Below, in pieces: positions 44,366-53,206 of a stretch of 64,000 bases of DNA. Source of the stretch: CAVVEC01 sp963770485 (GTDB taxonomy: Bacteria > Acidobacteriota > Terriglobia > Terriglobales > Acidobacteriaceae); the NCBI GenBank assembly GCA_963770485.1, contig CAVYPX010000020.1, positions 1 through 64,000 on the forward strand, in the 5' to 3' direction. A program made the position numbers and the translations under genes. Under the pieces are notes generated by a model that saw only the letters and a program-made list of their open reading frames with translations, was not told where the DNA came from and did not search any database. Position 1 is the first letter of the stretch, and each line of letters starts with the position of its first letter.

Positions 44366-47300
44366 TCAAGAAATCCCCCAACGCAGAAGGCGCGCTGAAG
44401 TCGGCTCTGCCAGGTGTAGATTGGGGCCCGCGGAACCGAGGGCCTCGATATTCGACTTGAGTTTGTCCGGTCCCTTGAGCAGCTTGATACCGTTAATCTT
44501 GGAGCTAGGATCGAGAAGAACGAAGAGCTCAGCGGTAACCGTACCTGGTAACAGGCGCGGAAGTTTGAAGGTGCGCATCCTCGTCAGTTCATCGGACAAG
44601 TCCATTCCCGAGATGTCCTTGGATGCGCCAGGACTCAACCGGTTCAGTCGCGCCTCGGTTTGCTTTACTTGCTCTGCCGCGCCAGTCGCTGCGGATGACG
44701 CGCCAAATGCGACACGGTATTTGGAGAGCCGGTACATGTGTACGGCGGCCTCCTTTTTGTGATCTTGCTCATATACCTGACCAAGATGGTCTGCCACAAT
44801 GCCGTCCTGCGAAAGTACCCATGCGGCGTTCAGATACTTCTCAGCCTGGTCGAGATTTCCCGTGCGGAAGTACACCCAGCCCAGCGTATCCCAGTACGCG
44901 GCTATGAGAGCCGTGTGTTGAAGATCTTCAACCTTCAATTCAGCCAGTTTTACCTTGGCCGAGGCTTCTTCCTCGTTGCGGACAGCCTTCTGAGCGAACT
45001 CCAGCGCCAGCGGCAGGTACTTGTTTGCGTCAGCGACGGAATAGGCAACGTCGTTATACATTCGCGGCTCAAGTTCAACCGCTTTCTTCAGCGCCGGGAT
45101 TGCCTTGTCATCGTCCCCTGCGTTCATGTACGCGTACCCCAACTGGGCATACAGGTAAGCGCGATCGGGCGCAACCGCAATGGCTGATTCAAGAGTGCTG
45201 GCCGCTTCGCGGTACTGTTTCTGGCCAGAAAATGCCGTAGCGAGGGCATTCAGCGCATCAAGGTCATCGGGATTATCCTTGATCCACTGCTGCAACATGG
45301 GAACGGCCTGGCCGTAAACCTGCATACCCATGAGCGCAGCTATGAGCTGTTTATGGAGTACCGGCTGACCCGGGTGGTTATCACTGGCTTTCTTAAGCGT
45401 TTCCAGCGCCAGATCCTTCTCGCCTTTGAAGACATAGAACTCTGCGAGCAGGATTGAGGCGCGAACGAAGTTTGGATCGGCGTCTACGGCACGCTTCAAA
45501 GACGCGATAGCAGACGTTGTATCGTTGTCCCGGCTTTGCGCGACGGCGTCGTTGTAAGCGCGCGTGGCCTCGGCGTTGTCGCTCATCGGCAAATCCAAGA
45601 TCGCTTGCAGTTGCACCCTAACGGGATCGACCTGCGAATTGCTCGACGATACATTCACATAGCGGTCATAGTCGTCCGACACCGCTTTGGCGAACTTCTT
45701 GTAGGCTTCGTACTCGCTGGTCGGGACTTCATGAAGCTTGGTCACGAGGCGACGCTCGGCCATGAGCGTATCACCCTTCACGGAATAGGTGGTGTGGTAT
45801 TCCGCGAAGTCCTCGACGAGATTCACGTTAGCCGGAACTTCAGGTGAGTACCCCTTGGGCAATTCGACGCGCGAGTGGTAGTGAAATTCCTGCGGCGATC
45901 CCAGCCAGATCGGATCAGCGGGTTTGGTATCGCGCTGCGGTAGGAAGATCGGCGGCAGTGCACACGCCACACGGCGATTCGCCCAGTCGGGAAAGTCCTT
46001 GCGGGTGTAGTTGTACGAAAAGTGAAATGGTTCCTCCGTCTTTTCCGGTGGACTCGCGATGACGTCGCTCACCTCGCCACCATAACCCTGGGCACGGGCC
46101 ATTTGCTGCGCCAGTTCCTGCCATTGTGTCAGCGGCACTCGACGGAAAGCCGAGCGAAGGAACACTTCCGCATCCATTCCGCTGGCCTGTTGTTCGATCT
46201 TGCCCTCGAGCGTGCCGCTATCATTCAGCTTGGCGTCGATGGTGAAGCTTTCGACAGGATGAGTTGGCGGATCCGCCGGTGTGGTCATCAGCGACGCGGG
46301 CTTATCTGGCGGAATCACCAAAGCACGCTTGTCCCGCAGGACGCTCATCAGGTAGGCGAAGGGCGCGACCTCGGAAGTGGTATCGAGCCAAACAAAGCTG
46401 CTGCCTTGCGGGATTACGCCGATCAGGTGATCAAATTGCGCGGGTGAAGGCACGTCCGGGTCCACATCCCGCGAGGAACTGATCAGAGCGGGATAGGCCT
46501 TAATCCCGGCCGCGTCGAGCAGGGAAGCCAGCAGCGTGTGTTTATCCTTGCAATCACCGTACTGGTTGGCGAGCACCTCGGCGGCTGCGTGGGGCTGGAG
46601 GCGGCCGATTCCGAAGGCTACTCCTATGTAGTGGTACTGCGTGCTGACGTAGTCGTAAATAGCGTGAAGTTTTGCGTTTTCGTCGCCGGCGTTCTTAATG
46701 AGTTCTTCCGCCCTGGCACGAACCTCTGGGGTGGGCTTCACCCTGTCCTTCTGCAGGTCGTTGTACCATGCGCCCAGCTGCTCCCAGCTTTGGAATGTGG
46801 AAATCTGTACGTCGGGTGCGGGCAATCTGCCACGCGCTGCCTGGTACAACTTCTCTTCGTTGTTCTTTTTCTCTTCCTCTGACGATTTGTGCTGCAGCTG
46901 AGATGTGGTCCAGGTGAAGGTGCGGCGGAGGCCTTCCTCGGCGATAACAGGTTTGAGCGTGGGACTCTTCCACTTCACCGCCCGGTCACGCGGAATGCTG
47001 ATCTGAAGCTGCGTGTGCAGGTTAATCGAATCATGAGAGAAGGAACCCACGAACCAGAACTGACCCGGGATCAAAGGCTTGGTGACATGCCAGCGAGCTT
47101 GGTATTCGAGTACGTCGCCCACACCGAGGCCCTTGACGGCCACATGCTTCTCGCGCAAATCACTGTAAAAGGGAGCCTGGCGCGTAATTTCCGCAGCCAT
47201 ATCCTGGATACTGTCCGGCGGTGTTTCGACCACCGTTCCATCGGGTTTTCGCACTCGAACATAGGCGATGTCCAAGCTCTCAGGCGCATTCTCGTAGGAA

Positions 47301-47545
47301 AAAGGCAGCACACTATACCGTTGGACTCCGGCATCGGATCGAATGCGCACTCGAGAATTGACTTCGCGGGTGCTTGTGCCATCATTCTCGAAAACAATCC
47401 GGGCTATATCCTCCTCAACAACGAAGGCCTCTTTGGAATAATCCGGTTTGCTCTCAGCCGGGTTAGAGGGCTCCTGCGGTGCAAGGCCACCAAGCGCTAG
47501 GCCAGAGAGAAGGCAAACGACGAAGAAACGCAAATGCGTAAACAT
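44366..47545 (-). CDS. DUF3857-transglutaminase-TPR periplasmic protein
   Basis: 1059 residues from ATG 47545, which gives a clean signal peptide (HLRFFVVCLLSGLALGG); the longer frame to 47701 adds 52 residues without features. DUF3857 spans about residues 30-240 (VRKPDGTVVETPP, ARWHVTKPLIPGQFW). A transglutaminase-like domain follows with QYGDCKDKHTLLASLLDAAG, where the Cys of GDCKDK is the expected nucleophile, and a DHLIGVIPQG His region. A beta-rich region and then TPR repeats occupy about 690-960 (PNFVRASILLAEFYVFKGEKD). The role of such proteins is unknown; a surface or periplasmic cross-linking or protease function is possible. Confidence 0.88.
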   Translation of the reverse strand: MFTHLRFFVVCLLSGLALGGLAPQEPSNPAESKPDYSKEAFVVEEDIARIVFENDGTSTREVNSRVRIRSDAGVQRYSVLPFSYENAPESLDIAYVRVRKPDGTVVETPPDSIQDMAAEITRQAPFYSDLREKHVAVKGLGVGDVLEYQARWHVTKPLIPGQFWFVGSFSHDSINLHTQLQISIPRDRAVKWKSPTLKPVIAEEGLRRTFTWTTSQLQHKSSEEEKKNNEEKLYQAARGRLPAPDVQISTFQSWEQLGAWYNDLQKDRVKPTPEVRARAEELIKNAGDENAKLHAIYDYVSTQYHYIGVAFGIGRLQPHAAAEVLANQYGDCKDKHTLLASLLDAAGIKAYPALISSSRDVDPDVPSPAQFDHLIGVIPQGSSFVWLDTTSEVAPFAYLMSVLRDKRALVIPPDKPASLMTTPADPPTHPVESFTIDAKLNDSGTLEGKIEQQASGMDAEVFLRSAFRRVPLTQWQELAQQMARAQGYGGEVSDVIASPPEKTEEPFHFSYNYTRKDFPDWANRRVACALPPIFLPQRDTKPADPIWLGSPQEFHYHSRVELPKGYSPEVPANVNLVEDFAEYHTTYSVKGDTLMAERRLVTKLHEVPTSEYEAYKKFAKAVSDDYDRYVNVSSSNSQVDPVRVQLQAILDLPMSDNAEATRAYNDAVAQSRDNDTTSAIASLKRAVDADPNFVRASILLAEFYVFKGEKDLALETLKKASDNHPGQPVLHKQLIAALMGMQVYGQAVPMLQQWIKDNPDDLDALNALATAFSGQKQYREAASTLESAIAVAPDRAYLYAQLGYAYMNAGDDDKAIPALKKAVELEPRMYNDVAYSVADANKYLPLALEFAQKAVRNEEEASAKVKLAELKVEDLQHTALIAAYWDTLGWVYFRTGNLDQAEKYLNAAWVLSQDGIVADHLGQVYEQDHKKEAAVHMYRLSKYRVAFGASSAATGAAEQVKQTEARLNRLSPGASKDISGMDLSDELTRMRTFKLPRLLPGTVTAELFVLLDPSSKINGIKLLKGPDKLKSNIEALGSAGPNLHLAEPTSARLLRWGIS

Positions 47546-47769
47546 GAGGTTGGATGTATTTAACTCTCTTTGTCCGAAAAGGCAAGGAACTCTGTCACAC
47601 CAGGCGGGTCGAGGCTGGGCAAAGTGATTGAGGCTCGCGCACGCTGGAATGGAGGTCCGTGCCTGGAACGGAGCAATAAGTCTTGCTCTTGGTGAGCGCA
47701 ACGACCTGGGTCACTGGCTTGAGGCAACCAAGGCTGCTAAAATCAGTGCACGCCTTCGTCACATGCCGT

Positions 47770-47845
47770 GGGGCTATAGCTCAGCTGGGAGAGCGCATCG
47801 TTCGCAACGATGAGGTCGTCGGTTCGAGCCCGACTAGCTCCACCA
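47770..47845 (+). tRNA. tRNA-Ala (anticodon CGC)
   Basis: A 76-base cloverleaf including the encoded CCA. The acceptor stem GGGGCTA pairs with TAGCTCC, giving the G3-U70 pair that marks alanine tRNAs. D arm GCTC...GAGC, anticodon stem CATCG/CGATG with loop TTCGCAA (anticodon 47803-47805), T arm GTCGG TTCGAGC CCGAC. Anticodon CGC reads GCG codons. Confidence 0.97.
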
Positions 47846-47900
47846 AGATCTTCGGCTTCATGAACTAAACCGATGTCCCCACATTCAGGAGGGTTCTGTG

Positions 47901-49583
47901 ATGACTTGCAACCGCACACCAGATGGCTCCTATGATTTGAATCAGGGTTTTACTGCGCAGCGCTCCAGTCTTCTTCTCAGCCGCGGCTCCAGCCCTTCCG
48001 GGGTGCCGCTTTCCGGCGTCAGGCGGTTGTTCTGGTTGCTGCTTTTTGCGGCCACTGCCTGCACCGCATTCGGCACCGATGTTGTGACCTATCACAACGA
48101 CAGTGCGCGAACCGGCCAAAACCGGCAGGAAACGATTCTGACCACCAGCAATGTCAATTCCACCACCTTCGGCGAACTTTTCACCATGCCGGTGGATGCG
48201 AAAATCGACGCCGAACCCTTGTATCTTTCGGCGGTTCCGATTTCGGGTAAGGGGATGCACAATGTGATCTACGCGGTCACCGAAAACGACAGCGTATACG
48301 CCTTCGACGCCGACGCAGGAACCCTCCTGTGGCAAGTGTCGCTGCTGGAATCGGGCGAGACCGCTTCGGATGACCACGGCTGCGGCCAAATCAGTCCCCA
48401 GATCGGTGTCACCTCTACGCCGGTGATCGATAGGAGTAGCGGCAAGAACGGCACCATCTATGCGGTGGCCATGAGCAAGAATTCTTCCGGCTATATCCAG
48501 CGGATTCACGCGCTCGATATGACCAGCGGACAAGAAGAGTTCGGAGGGCCGGTGGTGGTCAAGGCGAAATACCCGGGTACGGGCGACAATACCCACCACG
48601 GGTTTGTGGTTTTCGATCCGTCCCAATACGCCGAGCGCCAGGGGCTACTGCTGTTGAATCATGTTATTTACACCGCGTGGACTTCGCACTGCGATCAACG
48701 TCCCTACACGGGCTGGGTGATCGGCTACGATGAAAGCACGCTGGCCCGAACCAGTGTGTTAAACCTCACGCCCAACGGAAGTGAGGGCGCGATCTGGCAG
48801 GCCGGGGCGGGCATGGCCAGCGACGGGAAAAACATCTTCCTTCTCGACGCCAACGGCACCTTCGACACCAACCTGAACAAGAGGGGATTCCCCAAGGACG
48901 GGGACTACGGAAATGCTTTCGTGAAGATCTCGACGACAAACAAGAAACTTGCCGTGGCTGACTATTTCAACATGTACAACACCGTTTCGGAATCGGACGC
49001 GGACGAGGATCTTGGTTCGGGGGGCACGATAGTTTTGCCTCCCATGAAAGACGCCAAGGGCAGGACTCGCCACCTGGCCATCGGAGCCGGCAAAGACTCC
49101 AACATTTACATTGTGAACCGCGAGAACATGGGAAAGTTTAATCCCAACAACGATAATGCCATTTACCAGGAGATCGACAGTGCGCTCAGCGGCGGAGAAT
49201 GGGCCACGTCAGCCTATTTTGATGGCAGCGTCTATTTCGGGCCGGAAGGGAACAATTTGCTGCAATTCACTTTCACTGACGCCAAGCTCTCCAAGACACC
49301 GACGTCGAAGAGTGCGGCCTCGTTTACTTATCCCGGTACCACGCCGAGTGTGTCCGCCAACGGCTCGCTCGACGGCATCGTCTGGGCCATCGAGCACAGC
49401 GATCCCACGGATGTGCTGCATGCCTATGACGCCACGGACTTGACGCACGAACTCTACAACTCGAACCGTCAGCGGGATCAGTTCGGAACCGCCAGCCACT
49501 TCGGAACGCCCATGATCGTGAACGGCAAAGTCTACGTAGGCACCAGCGACAGCGTAGTCGCGTTTGGGCTGCTGGGGCGCTGA
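47901..49583 (+). CDS. PQQ-like beta-propeller secreted protein
   Basis: 560 residues from ATG 47901 (AGGAGGG ribosome site; a GTG directly before it is also open). A long N-terminal region of about 35 residues precedes the signal helix FWLLLFAATACTAFG. The mature part starts DVVTYHNDSARTGQN, typical of acidobacterial PQQ/WD40-like propellers. Blades carry IYAVTENDSVYAFDADAGTLLWQ and HLAIGAGKDSNIYIVNRENMG. No cofactor-binding signature or catalytic residues for a quinoprotein dehydrogenase are seen, so it is likely a binding protein. It sits 55 bases after tRNA-Ala. Confidence 0.8.
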   Translation: MTCNRTPDGSYDLNQGFTAQRSSLLLSRGSSPSGVPLSGVRRLFWLLLFAATACTAFGTDVVTYHNDSARTGQNRQETILTTSNVNSTTFGELFTMPVDAKIDAEPLYLSAVPISGKGMHNVIYAVTENDSVYAFDADAGTLLWQVSLLESGETASDDHGCGQISPQIGVTSTPVIDRSSGKNGTIYAVAMSKNSSGYIQRIHALDMTSGQEEFGGPVVVKAKYPGTGDNTHHGFVVFDPSQYAERQGLLLLNHVIYTAWTSHCDQRPYTGWVIGYDESTLARTSVLNLTPNGSEGAIWQAGAGMASDGKNIFLLDANGTFDTNLNKRGFPKDGDYGNAFVKISTTNKKLAVADYFNMYNTVSESDADEDLGSGGTIVLPPMKDAKGRTRHLAIGAGKDSNIYIVNRENMGKFNPNNDNAIYQEIDSALSGGEWATSAYFDGSVYFGPEGNNLLQFTFTDAKLSKTPTSKSAASFTYPGTTPSVSANGSLDGIVWAIEHSDPTDVLHAYDATDLTHELYNSNRQRDQFGTASHFGTPMIVNGKVYVGTSDSVVAFGLLGR

Positions 49584-49683
49584 GGCAGGTCAATTCATAA
49601 CAAAGGGCCAGTGCCCAAGGTCTGCTCCGTGATTAGACGTTGAGCACTGGTCGAGTTTCATTTTGTCTGCACTGAATCCCGGC

Positions 49684-51201
49684 TTACTTGAACCCTAATT
49701 CTGCCAGGAACATGTCCTCTCCACCAGCACTGTTCAATTTGATCTGTCTAAAGCGGGCAGTGCCTTCATAGGTCCCAGCCACGAAGATGTCGCCCGCTGC
49801 GTCCACAGCTATTCCGGAAAGTACGGTCCACACTGCCGCATTGACTGCCGTTGCAGTGCGAAGCAGCCGGTTGCCTGAATATTGCAGCACAAAGAGATTT
49901 TGCTGATTGTTGCCACGCAAGTGGCGGCGGCCGATGTTGAACGGACTCTGAAAGATTCCGCTCAGGGACAGATGACCGCTGCTGTCATAGGCCACTCCAG
50001 TAGCTATTTCATTGTCCTTCCCGCCGAGGCGGACAGCCCTCTTCAACACTCCTGCGCTGTCCCAGGTGGCGATGATCACGTCTTTGTTGTACGGGTTGGT
50101 GAAATGAGCGCCAGCCAGGGTCCTGTTCTTGCCGGGGGACTGGGAGGTGACCGTTGCTGTCTTTTCCACTGGCAGGTCGTAGTTGATGTTGCCGACGTAG
50201 CCCACGAGGCTGACTTCACCGGCGGGGCCTACCGCAACAGCATACGTTTGGTCGACATAGCCGCCGATGTGGTTTACCCACTCGGCATCGCCTTGACTGT
50301 TGTACTTCACCATGTAGGCGTCGCTAGGATAATTACTATCCCGGTCCGCTGGGCTGAAGCCAGTGACGGTGATGTTGTTGCCATCCTGGCTATAAAAAGT
50401 ACATTGGTCCTCAAACCAGCCCACGACGTAGGCATTGGCTGCCGCATCGACTGCCACCGCCATACCCATGCTGTTAGGGCTGGCGGCATCCGTTTCGCCC
50501 CAATAGAAATTCCCATCGGTATCGTACTTAGCTAGAAACATGTGCCAGTACCCGGAACCCGGAACCGTATAATGTTGCCCATTCGCCGAAGAGAACGTTG
50601 TGCTTTCCTGGCTTAGCCCGGCCAGGTAGACCGTGCCGGTAGTCGGCTCGACAGCCACTCCATTGCCCCAGTTATACATCCAACTGCCGTCCGGTATGGT
50701 ACCTGTTTGCACCCAAGACAGGGCGCCCGAAGGATTGTATTTGGCCAGGAAGATGGTGTAGCCGTTACCGCTCACCGGCAGGTTGTTGCCATCGGTAGAA
50801 CCGAAGGTCGCGCTGTTGTAGAACATTCCGGTGAGATAGATATTGTTGGATCCATCCAGGGCCAGAGCCTGCCCCCAGTCGTCGCTGGACCCACCTGCCT
50901 GTATGGCCCAGAGCACCGTTCCAGAGGAATCGAGCTTGGTGAAGAAGATATCCTCGCCACCATACGACGTCAGGAGTGTGGTCCCAAACTTTATCGAGGA
51001 GCTAAAGAAACCTGTGAAGTATTGGGAGCCGTCCGATCCTACCTTAACCGCTGCGGCGCTGTCATTGCCGCTGCCTCCAAAGCTGATGGCCTGCAACCAA
51101 GACGGCGGCGTATTGGCACACACCGCAGTGGTGATCAGAAAGCACACCATGATTGCCGATTTCAAGTTGCTGCGACAAATTCGTTCGAGCGTGAGTTTCA
51201 T
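49684..51201 (-). CDS. SBBP-repeat beta-propeller secreted protein
   Basis: 505 residues. A signal peptide (SAIMVCFLITTAVCANT) is followed by repeats of about 55-65 residues of the SBBP type: FGGSGNDSAAAVKVGSDGSQYFTG, ALDGSNNIYLTGMFYNSATFG, and AYDSSGHLSLSGIFQSPFNIG. The pattern GG..D.....D..GN.Y.TG is the hallmark of these seven-bladed-propeller-like proteins. The extracellular role is unknown. The ATG is preceded by GGAGGA. It converges with the PQQ-like gene. Confidence 0.85.
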   Translation of the reverse strand: MKLTLERICRSNLKSAIMVCFLITTAVCANTPPSWLQAISFGGSGNDSAAAVKVGSDGSQYFTGFFSSSIKFGTTLLTSYGGEDIFFTKLDSSGTVLWAIQAGGSSDDWGQALALDGSNNIYLTGMFYNSATFGSTDGNNLPVSGNGYTIFLAKYNPSGALSWVQTGTIPDGSWMYNWGNGVAVEPTTGTVYLAGLSQESTTFSSANGQHYTVPGSGYWHMFLAKYDTDGNFYWGETDAASPNSMGMAVAVDAAANAYVVGWFEDQCTFYSQDGNNITVTGFSPADRDSNYPSDAYMVKYNSQGDAEWVNHIGGYVDQTYAVAVGPAGEVSLVGYVGNINYDLPVEKTATVTSQSPGKNRTLAGAHFTNPYNKDVIIATWDSAGVLKRAVRLGGKDNEIATGVAYDSSGHLSLSGIFQSPFNIGRRHLRGNNQQNLFVLQYSGNRLLRTATAVNAAVWTVLSGIAVDAAGDIFVAGTYEGTARFRQIKLNSAGGEDMFLAELGFK

Positions 51202-51844
51202 ACAGGTGTTCCTCCATTGAAGATTTTGATTATCCCTGCCCCGAGTTCAAACGGCGGGATGCCGTCTTCGCAGGTTCTATTCGCGATCGCCCGCCCGACA
51301 CATGTCGGGCCGGCGCATCCTGGTGGGCAATCTCGATCGAGCTTTGATGCAAATCCTGCCACTGTTCTTTCTGCAGTGGCGGAACGCTTCTACTTTCCGT
51401 TTTGGTCTTCTGCTAGCAATTCAACCTTTACGCCGCTTTGGTTGGCGCCGCAAGGAGCGGCATCACGACCGCATGTGACAAGCGGGCTGATGAGCGACGC
51501 CGCCAAGTCGCGGGAGCGATTCGGAGTGAGTAGCGGCGGAGTTCGCCAGCCACACCCCAGAAAAAATAGCGACTGCTTTGACCGATCAGATTGCGGCTTC
51601 CGGCTCGTTGCTTTCGGTCATTTCCACAGCGTTCTGGAACCGATCCGGAGGAATCATGGAAATCCACCGGTATTTTCTCTGCAAACAGATTCCCACTCTG
51701 CTACTATGAGCTGCCATACAAAGCGTAATCTCCATTAATATCACCAGCTTCGAAGCCGCAAGTCTGGTACGATAACTGCACTGGGAAGATGGACGTCTCC
51801 CCCAGACTGTCCCAGGCGCTCAACTTCGTCGGAGGAGCTTTTTT
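51202..51844. other. Divergent intergenic region with hairpins
   Basis: 643 bases between divergent genes with no credible ORF. It holds two clear hairpins: GCCCGACACATGTCGGGC (51293-51310; 8-bp stem) and GCCACTG/CAGTGGC (51358-51380). It also holds the ribosome site GGAGGAGC about 9 bases before the GTG at 51845. I found no riboswitch-like core. The promoters of both flanking genes must lie here. Confidence 0.5.
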
Positions 51845-52777
51845 GTGACTTATCCAGGCGGGAGAGTGCGGGTGCGCAGGCACAGGTCCCACCGCCGCCG
51901 CAAGCGGATTCGCCGGATTGCAATTGTGTTGGCGGTGCTGGCGTTTCTCGGTTTTGGTGTCCGGTCGGCCTCCTTCATCCGCGCTTCATGGCGCTCCTTT
52001 TCCTATTCTTACTTGAACCCGGTAAATTCCCACTGGGCGCACGGCAACCCCAGCCAGAATCTGGCTCTGTTGGCGGCAAAGTCGGTGGCCGGGCCGATCG
52101 CTATGCCTCGGCGCATCGTTTATCCGTATTCCGTCATTCCAGGAGGAATTCGAACTCCGGACGATCTGCGTCAGCTGAGTGAGCACGATCCTGTAATCGA
52201 GCGACACTACACAGGCTTCGATTTCCGCAACGCCAGAATCGTGGAGCTCGACCAGCCCAAGCTGGTTTATCTTTCCTACCGGATTGGTGACAAAGTTTTC
52301 TGGACAACCAAAAGAATCAGCCTGCGAAAGGGCGAGAAGCTGATTACCGACGGCAATATGACTGCCCGGACGCGCTGTGCCAACCGGGTTTCGGAGTCCG
52401 CTCAGAAGGGAGCCTCACCCGAGGAGCCGCCGGCGGCAAAGTTTGAGGAGCCGTTCCTGGGTACCGCCGAGCAAGTTCCATTTCCCGGGAATTTGATGGC
52501 CTCCCTCGCGCCTCAGGTGTTTCCGGGAAGTGGGGTCGAGGGGCCTCCCGGATTACTCAGTTCGAATTTACCTCTGGGCGGAGGGTTCCCGCCTCTGTTC
52601 CCGCCGCCGATTCCATCGGGGAGTTGCGCTCCAACCAAGAAAGGCACGAGCACGGGAACCAAGCTAAAACCATGTCCCCCACCGGTCACACCACCTATTC
52701 CTGAACCCGGCACGCTTCTTCTAGTTTCATCCGGCATCGCCGGAATCTACTGGCGTCATCGAGTTCGCAACTCCTGA
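51845..52777 (+). CDS. PEP-CTERM anchored protein of unknown function
   Basis: 310 residues from GTG 51845 (GGAGGAGC upstream). The N-terminus is very basic (RVRVRRHRSHRRRKRIRR), followed by one membrane helix (IAIVLAVLAFLGFGV). The central region (about 60-180) is unrecognised and includes RIVYPYSVIPGGIRTPDDLRQ. A Pro/Gly-rich stretch leads to the C-terminal sorting signal IPEPGTLLLVSSGIAGIYWR followed by basic residues. This is a PEP-CTERM tripartite signal processed by an exosortase, so the protein is probably released or anchored at the cell surface. No exosortase is encoded in this window. Confidence 0.8.
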   Translation: MTYPGGRVRVRRHRSHRRRKRIRRIAIVLAVLAFLGFGVRSASFIRASWRSFSYSYLNPVNSHWAHGNPSQNLALLAAKSVAGPIAMPRRIVYPYSVIPGGIRTPDDLRQLSEHDPVIERHYTGFDFRNARIVELDQPKLVYLSYRIGDKVFWTTKRISLRKGEKLITDGNMTARTRCANRVSESAQKGASPEEPPAAKFEEPFLGTAEQVPFPGNLMASLAPQVFPGSGVEGPPGLLSSNLPLGGGFPPLFPPPIPSGSCAPTKKGTSTGTKLKPCPPPVTPPIPEPGTLLLVSSGIAGIYWRHRVRNS

Positions 52778-52805
52778 GCACGGGCGCCCGCGCGTGCACT
52801 TTCGT

Positions 52806-53046
52806 TTACTTGCAGTTGTCAAACTTGAACGAAAATAGGCGTGAGGCCCAGTCGCTGCTGATACTGCCGCCATTCTTCTTGTTGTAGTACTCCTGGGCGT
52901 ACCAAAAGGTACAGTCGTCCGCCGAGTCAACACTCATGCTGCTGTAGTCGCCCCAACGGTCTCGCACAAGCCGCCGAATCCCGTCCAGATCGTGGTAATG
53001 GGAGTCGCGGCCAGCACCGGCACTCCGTCAATCAGATCTTTACTCG
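52806..53046 (-). pseudogene. Remnant of a paralogue of the 56786-58366 secreted protein
   Basis: On the minus strand, 52806-52960 translates as RWGDYSSMSVDSADDCTF, then WYAQEYYNKK and a conserved end SFKFDNCK. This aligns with the C-terminus of the gene at 56786 (RWGDYSSMGVDPDDDCTLWY ... SFKFTGC). In a different frame just upstream (about 52960-53046), ATPITTIWTGFGGLCE aligns with PTLIHNIWNGFGGQCG, from about residue 160 of that protein. So roughly 330 internal residues are missing and the two pieces are out of frame, which marks a decayed duplicate. The upstream boundary is uncertain. Confidence 0.75.
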
Positions 53047-53206
53047 CAAATACTCACCATCCGCTTGAGTAGCAATGTCCGACTGTTTGGTTAGCGCTGT
53101 TATGTAGAGCCTCGAAAGTGTCAATGGTGAGCGATGGGTCGAGGTTGAGAGGACTCCCTCGGTTGCTGGCGAAGCGGACCGCCTATCAAGCGATCACGTG
53201 CATCGG

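Noticed and set aside
47865..48626. Minus-strand frame opposite the PQQ-like gene
   Set aside because: Shadow of the propeller gene; translation is low-complexity and lacks motifs.
51202..51844. Riboswitch (c-di-GMP type) upstream of the PEP-CTERM gene
   Set aside because: Looked for the conserved GEMM core bases; not found.
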